Below, piece by piece: positions 43,573 through 55,991 of a DNA stretch of 64,000 nucleotides. The position numbers were made by a program, and so were the translations under genes. Every line of letters begins with the position of its first letter. Position 1 is the stretch's first letter. The notes below the pieces were generated by a model, which worked only from the letters and a program-made list of their open reading frames with translations, was not told the origin of the DNA and did no database searches. Origin of the DNA: Saturnia japonica (taxonomy: Eukaryota > Arthropoda > Insecta > Lepidoptera > Saturniidae); NCBI GenBank assembly GCA_033032175.1, contig CM065319.1, forward strand, positions 14,791,018-14,855,017. The letters run 5' to 3'.

Positions 43573-43866
43573 TTTATAGGTTTAGCTTTATCTCCACAAT
43601 CTCACTTTGTGACGAAATCGCCACACCTACACGCCAAGCCTAGTGGAAGACTGCCGCTCAAACGCAGTGCAGACACCTATTTGTGCTTGACGATAGATTT
43701 TCAACGTGAGGGTGTTACTTAGCTAGCCCAAGCGAGCAAGAAAATGCCTTACCACCATGCTATGGTTTCATCACGATGTTTTCCTTCACCGAAAGCGAAG
43801 GCTCATTGCAGAGACTCGAACTCACGTCATTTTCCGCGATGTCCATACACGCTACTAATGAGCTAT
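43573..43866 (-). mobile_element. tRNA-headed SINE
   Basis: Body from TTTATAGGTTTAGCTTTATC through GACACCTATTTGTGCTTGAC, ATGCCTTACCACCATGCTAT, CATCACGATGTTTTCCTTCA. Promoter end at right: reverse AGCTCATTAGTAGCGTGTAT (A-box side) and GAGTTCGAGTCTC (B-box). Confidence 0.85.
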
Positions 43867-44429
43867 CTTTGCTTCAAATATCATTGTTACCCGACTGTCA
43901 AAAAGGTGGGTTATGTTTTTCGAGCGTAGATATGTATGTCCATTTCTTTGGCACGCTCTGTGGTCTTAACCGCTTGATGGAATTTTGGCATACGAATGTT
44001 CTGTGATACGAGGTATCGTTAGACTCGTATTAATTGTAAGAGTGACATAGGCTATGTATTATTTAAGTACGACGCTGGGAATCAAATTACAAGTAAAAAT
44101 TGAAAAATATTTTTATAGTCGTGTTTTTGTTGCACTCGGGTTTTTGTTTTCTATTTAATAATTTAGCTTGTTTGATAAAATTTAGCCGTATATTCTATAG
44201 ATAAATGGTTCTTAAGTTACAACTATTGTATCAATATACCGTTGATAATATTCCCTTAAATAATGATCACACATATAATATCAGTTATTGACCCAAAAGT
44301 TTAGTTGGATGAGAACGCTCCAAGAGATACGAGACTTCGGACTTCGGAGCTGTGTTACGAGGGTGTGGCACAGTCGTTCAGGATTCGCAAAATAGGGATA
44401 TAGGCATCGAAAGTCTAATTTTTGTTTTA
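43867..44429. other. Unassigned sequence with a repeat scrap
   Basis: 43890-43935 (ACCCGACTGTCAAAAAGGTG, TTTTTCGAGCGTAGATATG) matches 110-160 and 10295-10340. 44320-44380 is GC-richer (GAGACTTCGGACTTCGGAGC contains GACTTCGG twice). Confidence 0.4.
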
Positions 44430-44990
44430 AAGAATAATCGATCATGACTCAAATAATTTTTATTCTTAGATAAATTTTCGATATAAAGTCAAAATAGTAT
44501 TGGAGAAAAAATAATTAAAATTATTTTTCTATGGAAAAAATCAAGTGTTATTTTGTATTACTCAAAAAGTTATCAGTTGAGAAGCAGCGTCTAGTGTACC
44601 TATATTCTGTTCTAAATTAAGGTTTTGTGGTCTATACAGTAAATAAAATTGAAGTGTCTGTTTATAATGTCAAAGTAACAACTTTTTTCTAAATGCATAT
44701 GAATTATAAAAAAAAACTATTTTTTAAATTTTTGTCTGTCTGTCTGTTTGTTCCGGGTAATCCCCGAAACGGATGGATCGATTTTGAGGGGACTTTCACT
44801 TGTATATAGCTAATGTTCTAAGCAGGAACTTAGGCTACTTTTATTTTTAAATATTGCTTTTTCAATATAAGTGCCGTATATATATTTTCCTATGCATTAA
44901 GTAAAAAAGCTGTTATTTTGACATTACAAAAAGACACTTCAATTTTGTTAATTGTATAGATTTATTATAATTAATATTTTATCAAGTTAG
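44430..44990 (+). repeat. Interspersed repeat related to 32500-33300
   Basis: TTCGATATAAAGTCAAAATA, AAAATTGAAGTGTCTGTTTA, TTTTTGTCTGTCTGTCTGTT, TGTTCCGGGTAATCCCCGAA then ACGGATGGATCGATTTTG. Near the right end GACACTTCAATTTTGTTAAT is the reverse complement of the inner block, so the repeat has inverted subterminal words. Confidence 0.65.
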
Positions 44991-45794
44991 GAAACCCACA
45001 TCAAAGAAATTAGCCAACAAATTATTATATAAGTAATTTAATTAAAGAACGTACATTCCTACAGCTATAATAAAAGGAACTGCTATGGATCATGGTAACC
45101 GTTAGATCTCAGCTTATTTATCGATGACAACGACTACAATGCTATTACCATGTCAAGTTACAATTAATTTGCATATTTTTAATTACGATAAATTAATAAA
45201 TAAAAACTCAGCGTATATGAACTTGTTAAGTATGAGAATCATTTAATATTAAAAATTATTACTGTGCACGTGCTCCAACCAAGGCAAAAATATATTATTA
45301 TAAATTAATTATTAAATCATACCACGCGCCGAGTTTGTTGTCAAATATTTCCGACAAGATGGATGTTTTGCAAATCAGTTGTAACTTTGGTGTTTATAAA
45401 ATACCTTGTTTATAAGGCACTCACGACGGCCCTTAAAAAGGACTTAAATTGTATTATATTTTTATCTTCGGATTAAATAGGGAGCCATATAGAGACCATA
45501 AGCCCAACCTTTGAGGTTTAATGACAGTGATAAATCTCTATACTACAATTTGGACAATTTCTTTCAAGGAAAAAATTCAATTCCGATGAGGCTGTCCAAA
45601 CCGCCTTCAAAGATTATAATTATTGTCGCTCCCACAATTTTTTCACAATAGAATCAATGAACTACCTATAAAATGACGAAAGTGCATAAATAATAATAGA
45701 ACATACTTCGATTGAATAAATGTATAATTTCATAATTTTTTTTTCGTTTTATTTTTCCTAAAATACGTTAATATCATTTAAAAGGATCTAATAT
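44991..45794. other. Unassigned AT-rich sequence
   Basis: No repeat partner or coding frame found. Confidence 0.35.
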
Positions 45795-46105
45795 TATAAA
45801 GCTCAAAATATTGTACCATTCTTTGTTTGTATGTTTGAACGCGTTAGTCTGAAACTACCAGTCAGATTTGGTCTTTTTGATTTTGTATTTTGTAGCCTGT
45901 TTATTGAGTAAGGTTAGACCCTATAACTTCACGCTACGAGGCTAAAGACCTGAGCAATTATCATGAACTTCAAGCAATCTGGAAAGTTATTGGCAAATAC
46001 GGAAAGTGAAAACAAAATGAATAATAGGTAGCGTTACAGACGGCGCGGTGAAGAGATGGCCGAATGAATTTCACACGGGTGAATCCTTAGAATACAACCT
46101 TTATA
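45795..46105 (+). repeat. Rep-K copy, decayed
   Basis: TATTATAAAGCTCAAAATA head followed by GTTTGTATGTTTGAACGCGT, TAGTCTGAAACTACCAGTCA and GAAAGTTATTGGCAAATACG. Aligns with the start of 61201-61830 and with 12290-12360. Confidence 0.65.
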
Positions 46106-48649
46106 CCCAAAGATTTCTACTTATACCCAAAAGTATTTTTCTTTCACAAAAGAAAGCCATCCCTAAAAATAGAATAGAATATTTATTTATTTAATAATTA
46201 ACACACAAATAATTGACTAGGTTTAGGTTTATTGTTTTTTTAGTCTACTTGTTATTAGGGATAAATGTAACTTCAATATAGAATAAAATATTTTTATTAT
46301 TATTACCATTGTATTTTATTAAATCCCGAGTTTTCTGAAACATGTCAACGAAAATGCCTATTAGGTACCTACAACAATACCGAGCATTGTGGCATTGTTT
46401 TATCTAAAAAAGTGTACCAGAAACAATACACCTATAAATTTATTATAGTTTTTAAAACTCATATGGGTGCAACATTTTTTAAATTCATCATGTTTTAACG
46501 TTTGACCGTAATTTCACCTGATGTTTAGCGACGACTATTACGGTAACAGGATCTGAAGTGAAGCAGGCGGGTATTACAAAAAATCCATTGTTCATTAAAC
46601 TTCGATAGTTTGAAAACCCGATAGTATTGATAGTTTTATAAAGAATCTATAAATGGTTAATCGATTAGGTATCGATTGTTTCTTAGTACTGTATATAAAG
46701 TTCAAGCAACCGAGCATTGATGGCATACAAGTAACACTCTGCACGTCCAACACTTAGTTACCCACATACAACATTACACACATATGTACATAAATACGTG
46801 CACACCACACAGGTACATAGGTCCTGTAAGGGACCATTTTTTCTTTTTTATGCGCTAGTTAGTGTAGAAATACTTTCAGATCACTAAATACACATTACAC
46901 ATGTGTTAGTTAGCTCGAATTTACGGATAGGGAATTAGCCAGATGGCGACTTAATTGCAATCGCGGCAACCGCCCAAGCCGAGGTCCGACCACTTTAGCA
47001 CTTTTGAGCGAGTTGTCTTTACTTTTTTTAAGCGCTCGCCCCCAATTAGGTTTTATTAAACAGATTAATTAACATACAAATAATTATGTTGGCGACAGTA
47101 ATAGTATAAGATGTGCTGAAGTCGACAGCGATTCAAATACTTTAATAGACGAACAAGTTCGTGCGAGACCGTCCCATGTGAGAGACGTTGCCGGGGACGA
47201 GGTAGCACGACATTACGTCACCATAGTACACTAAAGTAAGCAGTATGATGTCTCAGCAGTGTTCTTGAACTAATTGCCTAAAACCGCTCGGTAGATAAAC
47301 ACGTACTAGGGCTGCCCTCTAACTGTATTTCGTGGGTTACCTACTTAGGTATTTGATAATGCTATCTTAAAATGTAATTATTATATTTTCACCAAAATTT
47401 TTTCTACTTGGGTTTTATTTCAAGTTTCAAAGGTGATTAAGTAGTAAAAAGTTAGTAAGAAAGGAATCTAAATTTTTTAAATAAAAATATAATTTTTAGC
47501 TTAAAGTTTAATAAATCAAAAGCAATTTTAAATTCTAGGAATTTAGTAATATAATATTTCGTCATTAGTTATAAATTGCGTAATCGCGTCTATTGTGTAT
47601 TGAAGTTTACCTAGATTTCGTTTCGGCCGTTTGTATGGAGACGTAATACTGTTTACTTTAGTGTATTGTGACCTGCGCGCCTACGTCACGCAACTGCACG
47701 CGTTTTCCTTCCCCGCTACATTACTTGGCCCTGTTGTCGTCTATTGTTGTACCTCGTCCCTTCCAACGTGTGTCAGAAAAATAGGCTGTCGCGCACGAAA
47801 TTGTACGTCTTTTAAGTGGTAACACTAAAATAAGCCAAAAAAAAGTTAAAATATTAAAACAGATTCAAATAACAAAATATGTGTCTTTCAGTGCGTGTGT
47901 GTTTGGGTGTGTGTATGTGTATGCGCGCGTAAGTTTAGTATTTAATATTATATGATTGAATAATTTCCTGTGTCATTGTAATTTAATTGTTTTAGCCAAC
48001 TGTACATTATATCCTTATATTTATACAGGGGTAAAGGGTAAATATTGTTAGCAACATAACAATATTATATAGATGGCTATTAATAATTTAGTATTGACGT
48101 CATGCGAGCGCTGTTCTACGAGGGGTCTATAAATAAATTTGACTTTTATTACGCTGCGAAAATGGTTTGTACTCAATACCTTTATTTTTCCGAAATATAA
48201 CAGACATGATGAAGAGTCTTTCAACTGAAAGTATAGCGCATTCACTATAGACAAGATCACTGATGAAGGTACTTCTCTAATTTAAATGATCAGCTTATAA
48301 ACAGTCTGACCTTGTAATGGTATCCAGCGAGCTAAAAGAAACGATCATAAATACGCGACATAATGAATTCCTTCCTGAAGTTTACACGGTCAATAAACTT
48401 CTTGTAGAAAGAACTCTCAACAAAACTTACAAACCCTTTGGTTGTTGGATCTTATAAAAATGTCAAAAAATTTCAAACGAACGCTGAACAGAGCTTCGAT
48501 TTCCTTATAAAATTTTCCCATATTTCGAACTTATTGGTGATTCCCTTCCCCCATTACTGAAACATCGTATCTTTTTAAGGCTAGACTAACATTTTGAATA
48601 TATTAAATAATTTTTAATTTTGTCTGTACACACATGTATTTTTTTAAAG
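46106..48649. other. Unassigned sequence, no gene seen
   Basis: 2.5 kb with no long frame. 46505-46570 (GTAATTTCACCTGATGTTTA) may be a SINE scrap. 46915-47050 and 47590-47800 are GC-richer (GGCAACCGCCCAAGCCGAGG; CTGCGCGCCTACGTCACGCA) but show neither a domain nor splice-bounded coding. 47886-47932 is a GTGT-rich microsatellite. Confidence 0.35.
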
Positions 48650-49005
48650 CCCAATTGACATCCTTAAGAGACTGATCGTGAATATGTGTTTTAAAAAAGT
48701 GTCGTCTTTCTGTATTTTTGTTTATCCAGATTTAACTCAAAAACGGCATAACCGATTCTCATGAAATGTTGTACACGGGAAATTTAAATCATTCTATGAT
48801 TGATGGGCTATAAGAATTGTCAATAATGATTATAGAAATTATAAAAAGAAGTTTTTTTTATTAATTTACAACCGATTTTGATGAAAATTATATACGGGAA
48901 GTTCATATCTTTCCATAATGGATTTGCAAAGAAGCGGCATAGAGCCGAAAGTAATGAAGCTACAAACTCCGTTCGTGACGTAGGCCGTATTACAAAGGGT
49001 TTTTT
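48650..49005 (+). repeat. Interspersed repeat (GTACACGGGAA family)
   Basis: ATTTAACTCAAAAACGGCAT, AACCGATTCTCATGAAATGT, TGTACACGGGAA and CTATGATTGATGGGCTATAA. The minus-strand relative is at 57650-58215. Confidence 0.65.
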
Positions 49006-49617
49006 TTATATCTCGAGCTATAAATAATTTATTTCTTTGGCTATGTAAATAACTTTTCTTATTTCGATTTTATGGCAACGTGGCCAAATACACAAATATG
49101 CCAATGTCACGTGAATAGAATACTTTATTAATTACGAAAAGGTCGCCAACAATCGAATTAATAATACTAACTTGTGTTAATTTGGAAAGGAAACGTCATG
49201 CATTACCAGTACTCCTTTATGCATACTTTTGATATTATTTTCCGTTTTATTTGATAAAGAACACAAAATTTCAACAATGTTGCTAGGTTACAATTAAATA
49301 TTTTTCTTGAAGTTAAGGTATAACATATTATAATGTACCCATGTAGTGTTGGAAAATCACTTTATTTACCACCACCACAAAACCAAAGGGAGACTAACCC
49401 ATATTTGTTACATAATAGTTTGTTAGTTTGACAATGATCTACAAACACAAAGAGATAACGATATGGTTCAAAAGTCAAAAATTAAAGAGATACTTGGATA
49501 ATTAGTGTAAAAATTTCAAACGCTTGCGACATCGGAACTATTGAGGATATAAGTATGTTAAGTAAGTTTAAAAAAAACATCAAAAAAAAAAGAAAAAATT
49601 AAGATAGCGGCTATAGG
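49006..49617. other. Unassigned sequence
   Basis: AT-rich; no element recognised. Confidence 0.35.
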
Positions 49618-49833
49618 TAATGCTAAGCATAGCGAGAACACTGGATCTAATTCCAGCTGCCGGAACACACAAATGGATGTTTGGCGACAGATTTTCAACT
49701 TACAGTTCACTTAAAACACGCACCCCCAGGTTGAGATCTTTCGAACATAATCACAACGCAGTTCATTATAGGGATTCGAACTCACGTCGATGGATGCAGT
49801 GTCCGTACAACGATAACACTGCGCTATCATCAC
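49618..49833 (-). mobile_element. tRNA-headed SINE
   Basis: CCAGCTGCCGGAACACACAA, TTTGGCGACAGATTTTCAAC on the body side; promoter end reverse GATAGCGCAGTGTTATCG (A-box side) and GTGAGTTCGAATCCC (B-box). The middle (49700-49765) differs from other copies. Confidence 0.8.
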
Positions 49834-49889
49834 TTTACTTGCTTAGCGTATACAAAGTAATTGTATTTTATAATGTACTTATAGAAATT

Positions 49890-50205
49890 ACGATGTTCTT
49901 CTTCTTCCTAACTTGGCAACAAGTCCTCTTTAATGAAGACCATTACTGCCACTATCAAGTGAATAAAGCGTCCTGTCTTATGATGATTTCAGTATCCAAA
50001 CAAGATGGTGGCTCCCATATTAAAACTTTCTAGGGACTTTTTGTGGGTTCCCAGAATGCATGCTCTTAGTTTATATTTATAATCCACTTCACTTATGCAC
50101 AAAAACCAAACTATATCACGAAAAACGCCACCAATATTACATAATATAGGGTCAAAACCCTAAGTAAATAAATTAAAAATAAAAACCACAACATGTCACT
50201 TCAAA
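49890..50205 (+). repeat. Rep-A copy 2 (best-preserved)
   Basis: CTTCTTCTTCCTAACTTGGC, TGAAGACCATTACTGCCACT, CAAGATGGTGGCTCCCATAT, TATAATCCACTTCACTTATG, CGCCACCAATATTACATAAT, ATAGGGTCAAAACCCTAAGT. Uninterrupted, so it serves as reference for the broken copies. Confidence 0.8.
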
Positions 50206-51587
50206 ATGTACACAGATGTACACAGTTATATAATGCTAAAGCTGAAAATTTCGACATATTTTTTGACAGTAATGCAGCGTTTAGAAGAAAAGCTATTGAT
50301 TTATTCAGAGTTTGATAAATATATGTGATTATTACACACACACAACAAACACACACACATTCACACCAGAAGCACTACATCGTTATTTTTGATGCAAATA
50401 ATATTTAATTAATAATTTCGTTGGGGTATAGAATTGTTATATTTTTATTGTAATACGATTGAAATCATTTTGGCTAAGCCAATATGTCAACTTAATTATG
50501 TATGTAAGTTAGAATTTAAGAGCTGTAGATTTCCTGAAATAAATAAATAAATAAAATCCCGCCAAAAACTCAATTACGATGTTATTCATATTGGGTGTCG
50601 AATTATGTTATGTCGTACTCCTTGAGAGCGGTACTGAAGGTTTTAAAACCCCAAAGGTCACCTCCTGAACGTGGAACTCCCTCAGCACCGCAGCCAGGAA
50701 TTTCATTAAGGTTTTTTCGATCCTACTTTATTAAAAATACTGCACAATTTTTGGAAATACTTTGTTTTTGGTTGTACAATATTAAAGGGGTTTCAACCTC
50801 GAAAGTGACCCCCTTGTTTAACGTCTTGCCTATCGAGTATTTAGAAAATAGACCAACACGTAAACTAAACACTTTTGTAACAATATAAATTTATCTCTCA
50901 ATGTACTGTGACGAGTTGTCTGAATGTTTAAAAATTAAAGTAATATTGTTCTTTAGATAAAAAACCTATAACAATATAAATCTGGAAAAAGTAATTGTTT
51001 ATTTACTTAATTTTCCCTTTGGAAAATTAATATTTTTTGTCTGTGAGTCACGTAATCTCAAACGCCGATTAGAAAACGTGACGTCACCATTCAGGAAATA
51101 AGAACGTTAGACTCTTGCGTTAGCTGTCAAACTTCTCACTGTTATCATACAAAATGACATAAAATGAATGTTGACGTCACGGGACCATAATGCATCGATT
51201 TTGTTACGTACTTTTTATTTAGATTAAAAAATATTTTCAAATTACTTTTTATGCTGTATTAATATAATGTATTTTGTATTATTTTCAATATAGAAAGTGT
51301 TTAAAACAATTTTCCAAAAGTTGTCAACTCCCGGATTCATATTAAATTTATGAAACTATTACTACTAAACTATAACTATTTCTTAATTGTTAGCAATATG
51401 CTACGTTTCAAATTGTTACTGTTTTTATGTTATTATAATGTCATAAATTTTTATGTTATGTATATATATACATGGTATATATATTCAAGCTTCAAGCAAG
51501 AAATATTATTGTTACTTGATCTCGAGGGTTGGCGGGTTCGAAATCTAAGTAAAATTGTATTCAACTTTGTTCATCGGCATATGTGTG
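50206..51587. other. Unassigned sequence, partly continuing Rep-A
   Basis: 50240-50310 (GACAGTAATGCAGCGTTTAG, AAGAAAAGCTATTGA) resembles 55245-55290, so Rep-A may reach further. 50334-50362 is a CA-rich microsatellite; 50538-50555 is (AATA)n. A 97-codon frame (50595-50888) includes Pro-rich text but no known domain. Confidence 0.4.
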
Positions 51588-51722
51588 ACTAGCTGTGCCC
51601 ATGGCTCCGCTCGCGTGAACTAGGGCACCGAGGTGTTTTGAAACAGAGTTGATTTGAAACAACACTGATTTCACGGAACTAAAAACCACTACGGAGTTGG
51701 CATTATCGCATAGTAACTCCCC
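51588..51722 (+). repeat. CTAGCTG-head repeat fragment
   Basis: GACTAGCTGTGCCCATGGCT then CCGCTCGCGTGAACTAGG, the family head; body lost after ~130 bp. Confidence 0.7.
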
Positions 51723-53517
51723 CAACCGCCCGCAGGCCCCTCGGTACCTACTCATTCATGACTCTGAGTTCACGGTTGCGTCGTTGTTGGTTCCACGCCA
51801 TAAAAATGGTAAAAAGTAAGTAACCAACGTTTTTTAAATGACTATATTTGGATAATGCTTCTGTATTTTAATGTGTGTGATATATATTTCGAAGGCTTAT
51901 TAACTAACGATTAAATTCATAGCAAGGATATATCGAATTTATTTGTGTTTTGCTTCTAAATTTGTAGTTGAACAGAAATTGGGATGATTGTTTTTACTGA
52001 GGAGATTTGAAACAGATTGTTTCAACTCCCTCGGAGTCCACTACTAATTTATTTCATTCATTAAAAAAGGTTTAATCGTTAAAAACCCAAAAGTAATGCG
52101 ATCGCGTTGAACAAACAAAATCTTGTCAACAAAATATCAATGTTTAAGTATATATCTATTACGTCAGAATTGATCCTAAAAAGATGTTTTCTTTTTATTC
52201 ATTCTTAATATAAGACAGACAGATTGACCTAAATAAAACCGAACTTTGTTTAGCATAAAAAACTTTATTTCTTATTGCCTACAGCTTTAATTAATTTGAC
52301 CAATATCTCGAAAACTTTTTTTTATAATATTGTATATTAGTAGGTAAGTACATATTCTAATTTTGTAATATTACCTTCATCATTTTAGTTAATGTAAGTC
52401 AGTGCTTACAATAACAATAATTAATCATTATGTATGAATAGATACGTAATACTTATTTAAAACAAACGATTATGTATGTATCCAGTTATGATAATAAATA
52501 CAATTACTACAATAATTGAGTAATAAAATATTATAACAATTAATATATTTACCTCCCGTATCTCCATTTAACTACCAATTCTAACACACTTTTTCATTCT
52601 TAGGCAGTTTATAAAATTAAATAATGTTTTATTTTTAATATTAATACTTACTTGTTATCCATATTGAATATCCAGTTAACCAATAATTTTCAACACATTA
52701 ACCTAGACGTGATATTTAATATTTTATAAATCTCAGTATATTTTTCTTCTACACGCAATTTCTTATTCAACAAGTTGTCATTTCGACCGCATTTAGCCGC
52801 AAAACGATTGCATTATCAATAAAAACACTATATTTTACACTGTTATAATTAATTTTGAGCTCAAGTTAACATACGCACTGTGATTTATATTGAATTAAAT
52901 CAAAATAATCAAGTTCCAATTTGCCGCAGTCTGTACATTTCAGCGGCACAAGCGCCTGACGCGAATGCCTGAGCAACACTGAAATACTGAACGGGGCATG
53001 GGATTAGCTGAGTCAGATCATTGTCAGGCGCCTGTAGTTAATGGTACAAGTCGTACGAGATATTCAATTTAACAAATACGTTCAGTACGTGGATGTTTAG
53101 TAAATTATATGCGTGTTTGTATCTTTTTAATTATTTCAACTTTATTAAAAATCTACTAATGAAGAAATCATGTATAGGATTTTCCAGCATTACTTATATA
53201 TTTCTTAAAGCCTACATACACTATCAATCGTAATAAAATAACATAAGTAATTGGTTTGTTTTACAAAATGATTAGGTTCGTCTCCCGACTCGTGTATAGG
53301 TTGATTTGAAAATTTATAAATGCAGTTTCTCTTGTCTTTAAAATCGTTGTCATTGTTTCTTAGAACATATTTCTCTCTTAATTCTGTTATAGTTTCAGAG
53401 TAGACCCATCTCAATGTTTACTCTCTGTATATTTTGTGCTACGTACCTAACTACTACTTATGTATTGATAAGAATAGATTTCAGGAATTCAATACATGCC
53501 TTGTTGTATTTATAGTA
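51723..53517. other. Unassigned AT-rich sequence
   Basis: 1.8 kb without repeat partners or gene signal. A GC-richer island at 52915-53060 contains perfect 9-bp inverted words, GCGCCTGAC (52952) and GTCAGGCGC (53023). Confidence 0.35.
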
Positions 53518-53879
53518 ACTAGCTATCACCCTAAGCTCGAAATTCGACCAGCGACTTTTTGATCATACACTATTTTCTGTTTGACATTTGCAGTATTCAT
53601 GAACCTAAACAATGAGTATTATCTACATCACTTACTGTCACTTTTCGTTGAGTAACAATGTCAGTGTTTTGAGGGGTCTAAGTTCTAAGTTCAATGACAC
53701 TTGTTGGGTTAGGATTCGCAGTATTAAGTTATTAAATTTCATATATTAGTAACAGATACTATAGAAAAATTTTGCTTTCTGGACTCCTTCTCCATATAAA
53801 CTTTAACCATGCCAAATCTCCACAGTCTTCCGTCCACGCAATACGCTTAAAAAGGAGTAGAAAACTTTTGCTTCACGTA
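53518..53879 (-). repeat. Rep-B copy 5 (minus, full length)
   Basis: ACTAGCTATCACCCTAAGCT at the left and AAAACTTTTGCTTCACGTAT at the right; internal AGTTCTAAGTTCAATG contains a 6-bp local duplication. Confidence 0.85.
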
Positions 53880-54197
53880 TTAATAATATACGTACCTATG
53901 ATAATTCTTGTGTTTGTCTAGTTAAATAACACGTCCAAGTCGAATATCTACTGTTAAACACTTCCAGGACATAAAATTGAGAGCCAGATCGATCAACATT
54001 AAATGTATTAAAACCTTCTTCTAGCAAATCATGACTTAGTACTTCGTCTTCTTCTGGCAAGTGTGTTTATACACAACTAGGTATGCCAAAGTAAAGTGGA
54101 TACAATTTTTATCTTATCTCCAGAGTTCCAAGATGGTGGCTCTCTTGTAAAACCTCTCCTAGGAGTTTTTGTGGCAACTTATTATTTTAAAATAGTT

Positions 54198-54505
54198 CTA
54201 GGACTAGCGTTGTAGCCGCAATCTCACCTGATCTTAAGTAACGATGTGGCCCAAGATGATAGCATGCTAATAGGCTTAGGCTAATACATTCAGTAGAAAA
54301 CTGGCTCTCAAGTGCAACTGCCGAAACAGCTTGCGACAGATGCTTGGCGACAGATTTGCCAGGTGGGTATTAGAAAAAGCCCTACCACCATATTATGATT
54401 TCATCACGATGATTTCCTTCACCAAAAGCTCAGGCACATTCCAGGGATTCGAACTCACGTCGAACGGCGCGATGTCCGTGCACACTACCACTGAGCCATC
54501 ATTAC
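54198..54505 (-). mobile_element. tRNA-headed SINE, well preserved, nested in Rep-A
   Basis: On the minus strand: A-box TGGCTCAGTGGTAG (54485-54498), B-box GAGTTCGAATCCC (54444-54456), about 30 nt apart as in tRNA genes, then a non-tRNA body (TCATCGTGATGAAATCATAA, GCCACATCGTTACTTAAGAT) and tail at the left (CGCTAGTCCTAGAAC). The best copy for defining this SINE. It would be transcribed by RNA polymerase III and copied by a LINE in trans. Confidence 0.88.
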
Positions 54506-54597
54506 ATCATATTCATACTTCTTTTTATTATTTATAACTCAATTCACTTGTGCATAATAACAAAACTAAATCACGCAAAATGCCACCAATTATTTAT

Positions 54598-55094
54598 GAA
54601 TGTTAATATACTACCACTGGTTCGGAAAACATCCGAGTCATCGAGATGAACCGAACCGGCAAGAAACTCAATCGGGCTTATCAAGATCTTATTATCTTTT
54701 TTTTAAATTGTATTACAGTATTCAATTGTTTACAATTATTATCATTTTCAGTGGATGTACAGAGAGGAAATCAAATCCAGACATCACCAACAATAAACCA
54801 ATAAACCAGCTTAACATGATTCTTGAACTTATTATCCGGCAAATCGGTAATGTGCTTAGGATGTTTATTATAGAACTTAACACAATTACCTAAAAACTTT
54901 TATTTTACTAAGTGTGAAAGATGGATTACCTATTTTATATTTGTTTCTAGTATTGAAATTGTGCGTGTTAGTTAAAAGTTCAAAATCATCTTCATTTTTC
55001 CGAAGGTACATTATATTTTCCAAGATGTATTGGGAAGGCAAAGCTAAGATACTAAATTCTTGAAATTCATTCCTCAATGATTCGCGTGGTCCAT
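54598..55094 (-). mobile_element. Jockey-like LINE 3' end, minus strand, nested in Rep-A
   Basis: Reversed, it encodes FQEFSILALPSQYILENIMY, LRKNEDDFELL and NTRNKYKIGNPSFTLSKIKV, aligned with codons ~835-890 of the element at 34618, then a 3' untranslated part matching 37550-37620 (CCGGCAAGAAACTCAATCGG in + sense). The very end and tail are missing. Confidence 0.85.
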
Positions 55095-55264
55095 TGAATA
55101 ATATAGGGCCAAATACCTAAGTCAATGAATTAAATTAAAACCACGACATGGCAGACCTAAATCCCGACAAAATCTTGTCTAAGTAATTGAGATTATGGTC
55201 AACATTTTGTCAAAAATTAGGTACATTTGCAAATTCTGCAACTGAATTTTAAAACAGTTATCCC

Positions 55265-55575
55265 GAAGAAAAGTTATCGAAAGTTGAAGGACATGGTTTT
55301 ACTCTCAAAAGGTTATTATAGGGTGGATCATTATGTGATTGATAGTGATGTCTGGAAGTGAAACCCTCCTCTCTCTGGCATCCACTAAATTCTTATTATT
55401 GTTTTTTATTAACACTTTTGTATAGTTTTAAAAAAGATAAAGTCGATCGAGTTTCTTACCGGTTCTTGTCGATGGCTGGGGTATTTTCCGTACCGGCAGC
55501 AGTGTTTTAACGTTCATAAGTGCCTTCTTAGGGCATAAATTGAATAAAGATCTTTTTTAGTTTTGATTTTAAACC
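55265..55575 (+). mobile_element. Jockey-like LINE 3' end, plus strand
   Basis: ACATGGTTTTACTCTCAAAA, GGTTATTATAGGGTGGATCA, GATGTCTGGAAGTGA match the last codons (about 37386-37464) of the element at 34618, followed by its 3' end through TTGAATAAAGATC and a TTTTAGTTTTGATTTT tail. 5'-truncated to ~300 bp. Lies ~170 bp from the minus copy, 5' ends facing. Confidence 0.88.
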
Positions 55576-55840
55576 GATTGAGCTGAAATTTGGCAAAGAC
55601 GTTTAGTTTGAATGACAATACATGGTTAGCGAAATATAACTAAATGTAAATAAATGTCGTCAATCTGAATTCAATATAGCGGACTCGCAAAAATGGCGGA
55701 CCACTTATTTTTATGCACCCCCATGATACGGGTACAGGTTTGCTGAGAAGAATACAAAAAAGATTTTTATTTTTCTAATGCTAAGAAATATAAAATAATA
55801 ATAATTTTATGCAAGGGCTATGCTGAATGTGTTTTTTTGT
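55576..55840. repeat. Repeat-like sequence
   Basis: AAACCGATTGAGCTGAAATT, TGGCAAAGACGTTTAG is the GCTGAAATTTGG text common in lepidopteran repeats; no second copy in the window. Confidence 0.4.
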
Positions 55841-55991
55841 CGTTATAGGTTTAGCGTTATAGCCGCAATTTCACCTGATCTTAAGTGACGATGTGGCCCA
55901 AGATGTTAACACGCTAAGCCTATTGGAAGACTGGCTCTCAAATGCAGCTGCCTGAGCACACTTATTAGTGTTTAGCGACAGATTTTCAATC
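55841..55991 (-). mobile_element. tRNA-headed SINE, 3' half only
   Basis: CGTTATAGGTTTAGCGTTAT, AGCCGCAATTTCACCTGATC, TTAAGTGACGATGTGGCCCA, GAAGACTGGCTCTCAAATGC. The promoter half is lacking, as expected from 5' truncation during retrotransposition. Confidence 0.85.

Larger units (their letters stand above)
54040..55290 (+). repeat. Rep-A copy 3, split by a SINE and a LINE 3' end
   Basis: Rep-A pieces lie at 54040-54190 (CCAAGATGGTGGCTCTCTTG, GGAGTTTTTGTGGCAACTT), 54510-54595 (AACTCAATTCACTTGTGCAT, AATGCCACCAATTATT) and 55092-55290 (ATAATATAGGGCCAAATACC, TAAGTCAATGAATTAAATTA). Joining them restores the order seen at 49890-50205. Confidence 0.75.

Noticed and set aside
50595..50888. 97-codon ORF as a gene
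   Set aside because: Contains a short Pro-rich stretch but no domain, and no supporting splice or start signals.
54443..54505. A functional tRNA gene
   Set aside because: A- and B-box words are present, but there is no acceptor-stem pairing and the body continues as a SINE; the same head recurs in other SINE copies.
54598..55575. Twin-primed inversion of one LINE insertion
   Set aside because: Both opposing pieces include the 3' untranslated region, whereas twin-priming yields one 3' end plus an inverted upstream part. Two insertions fit better.
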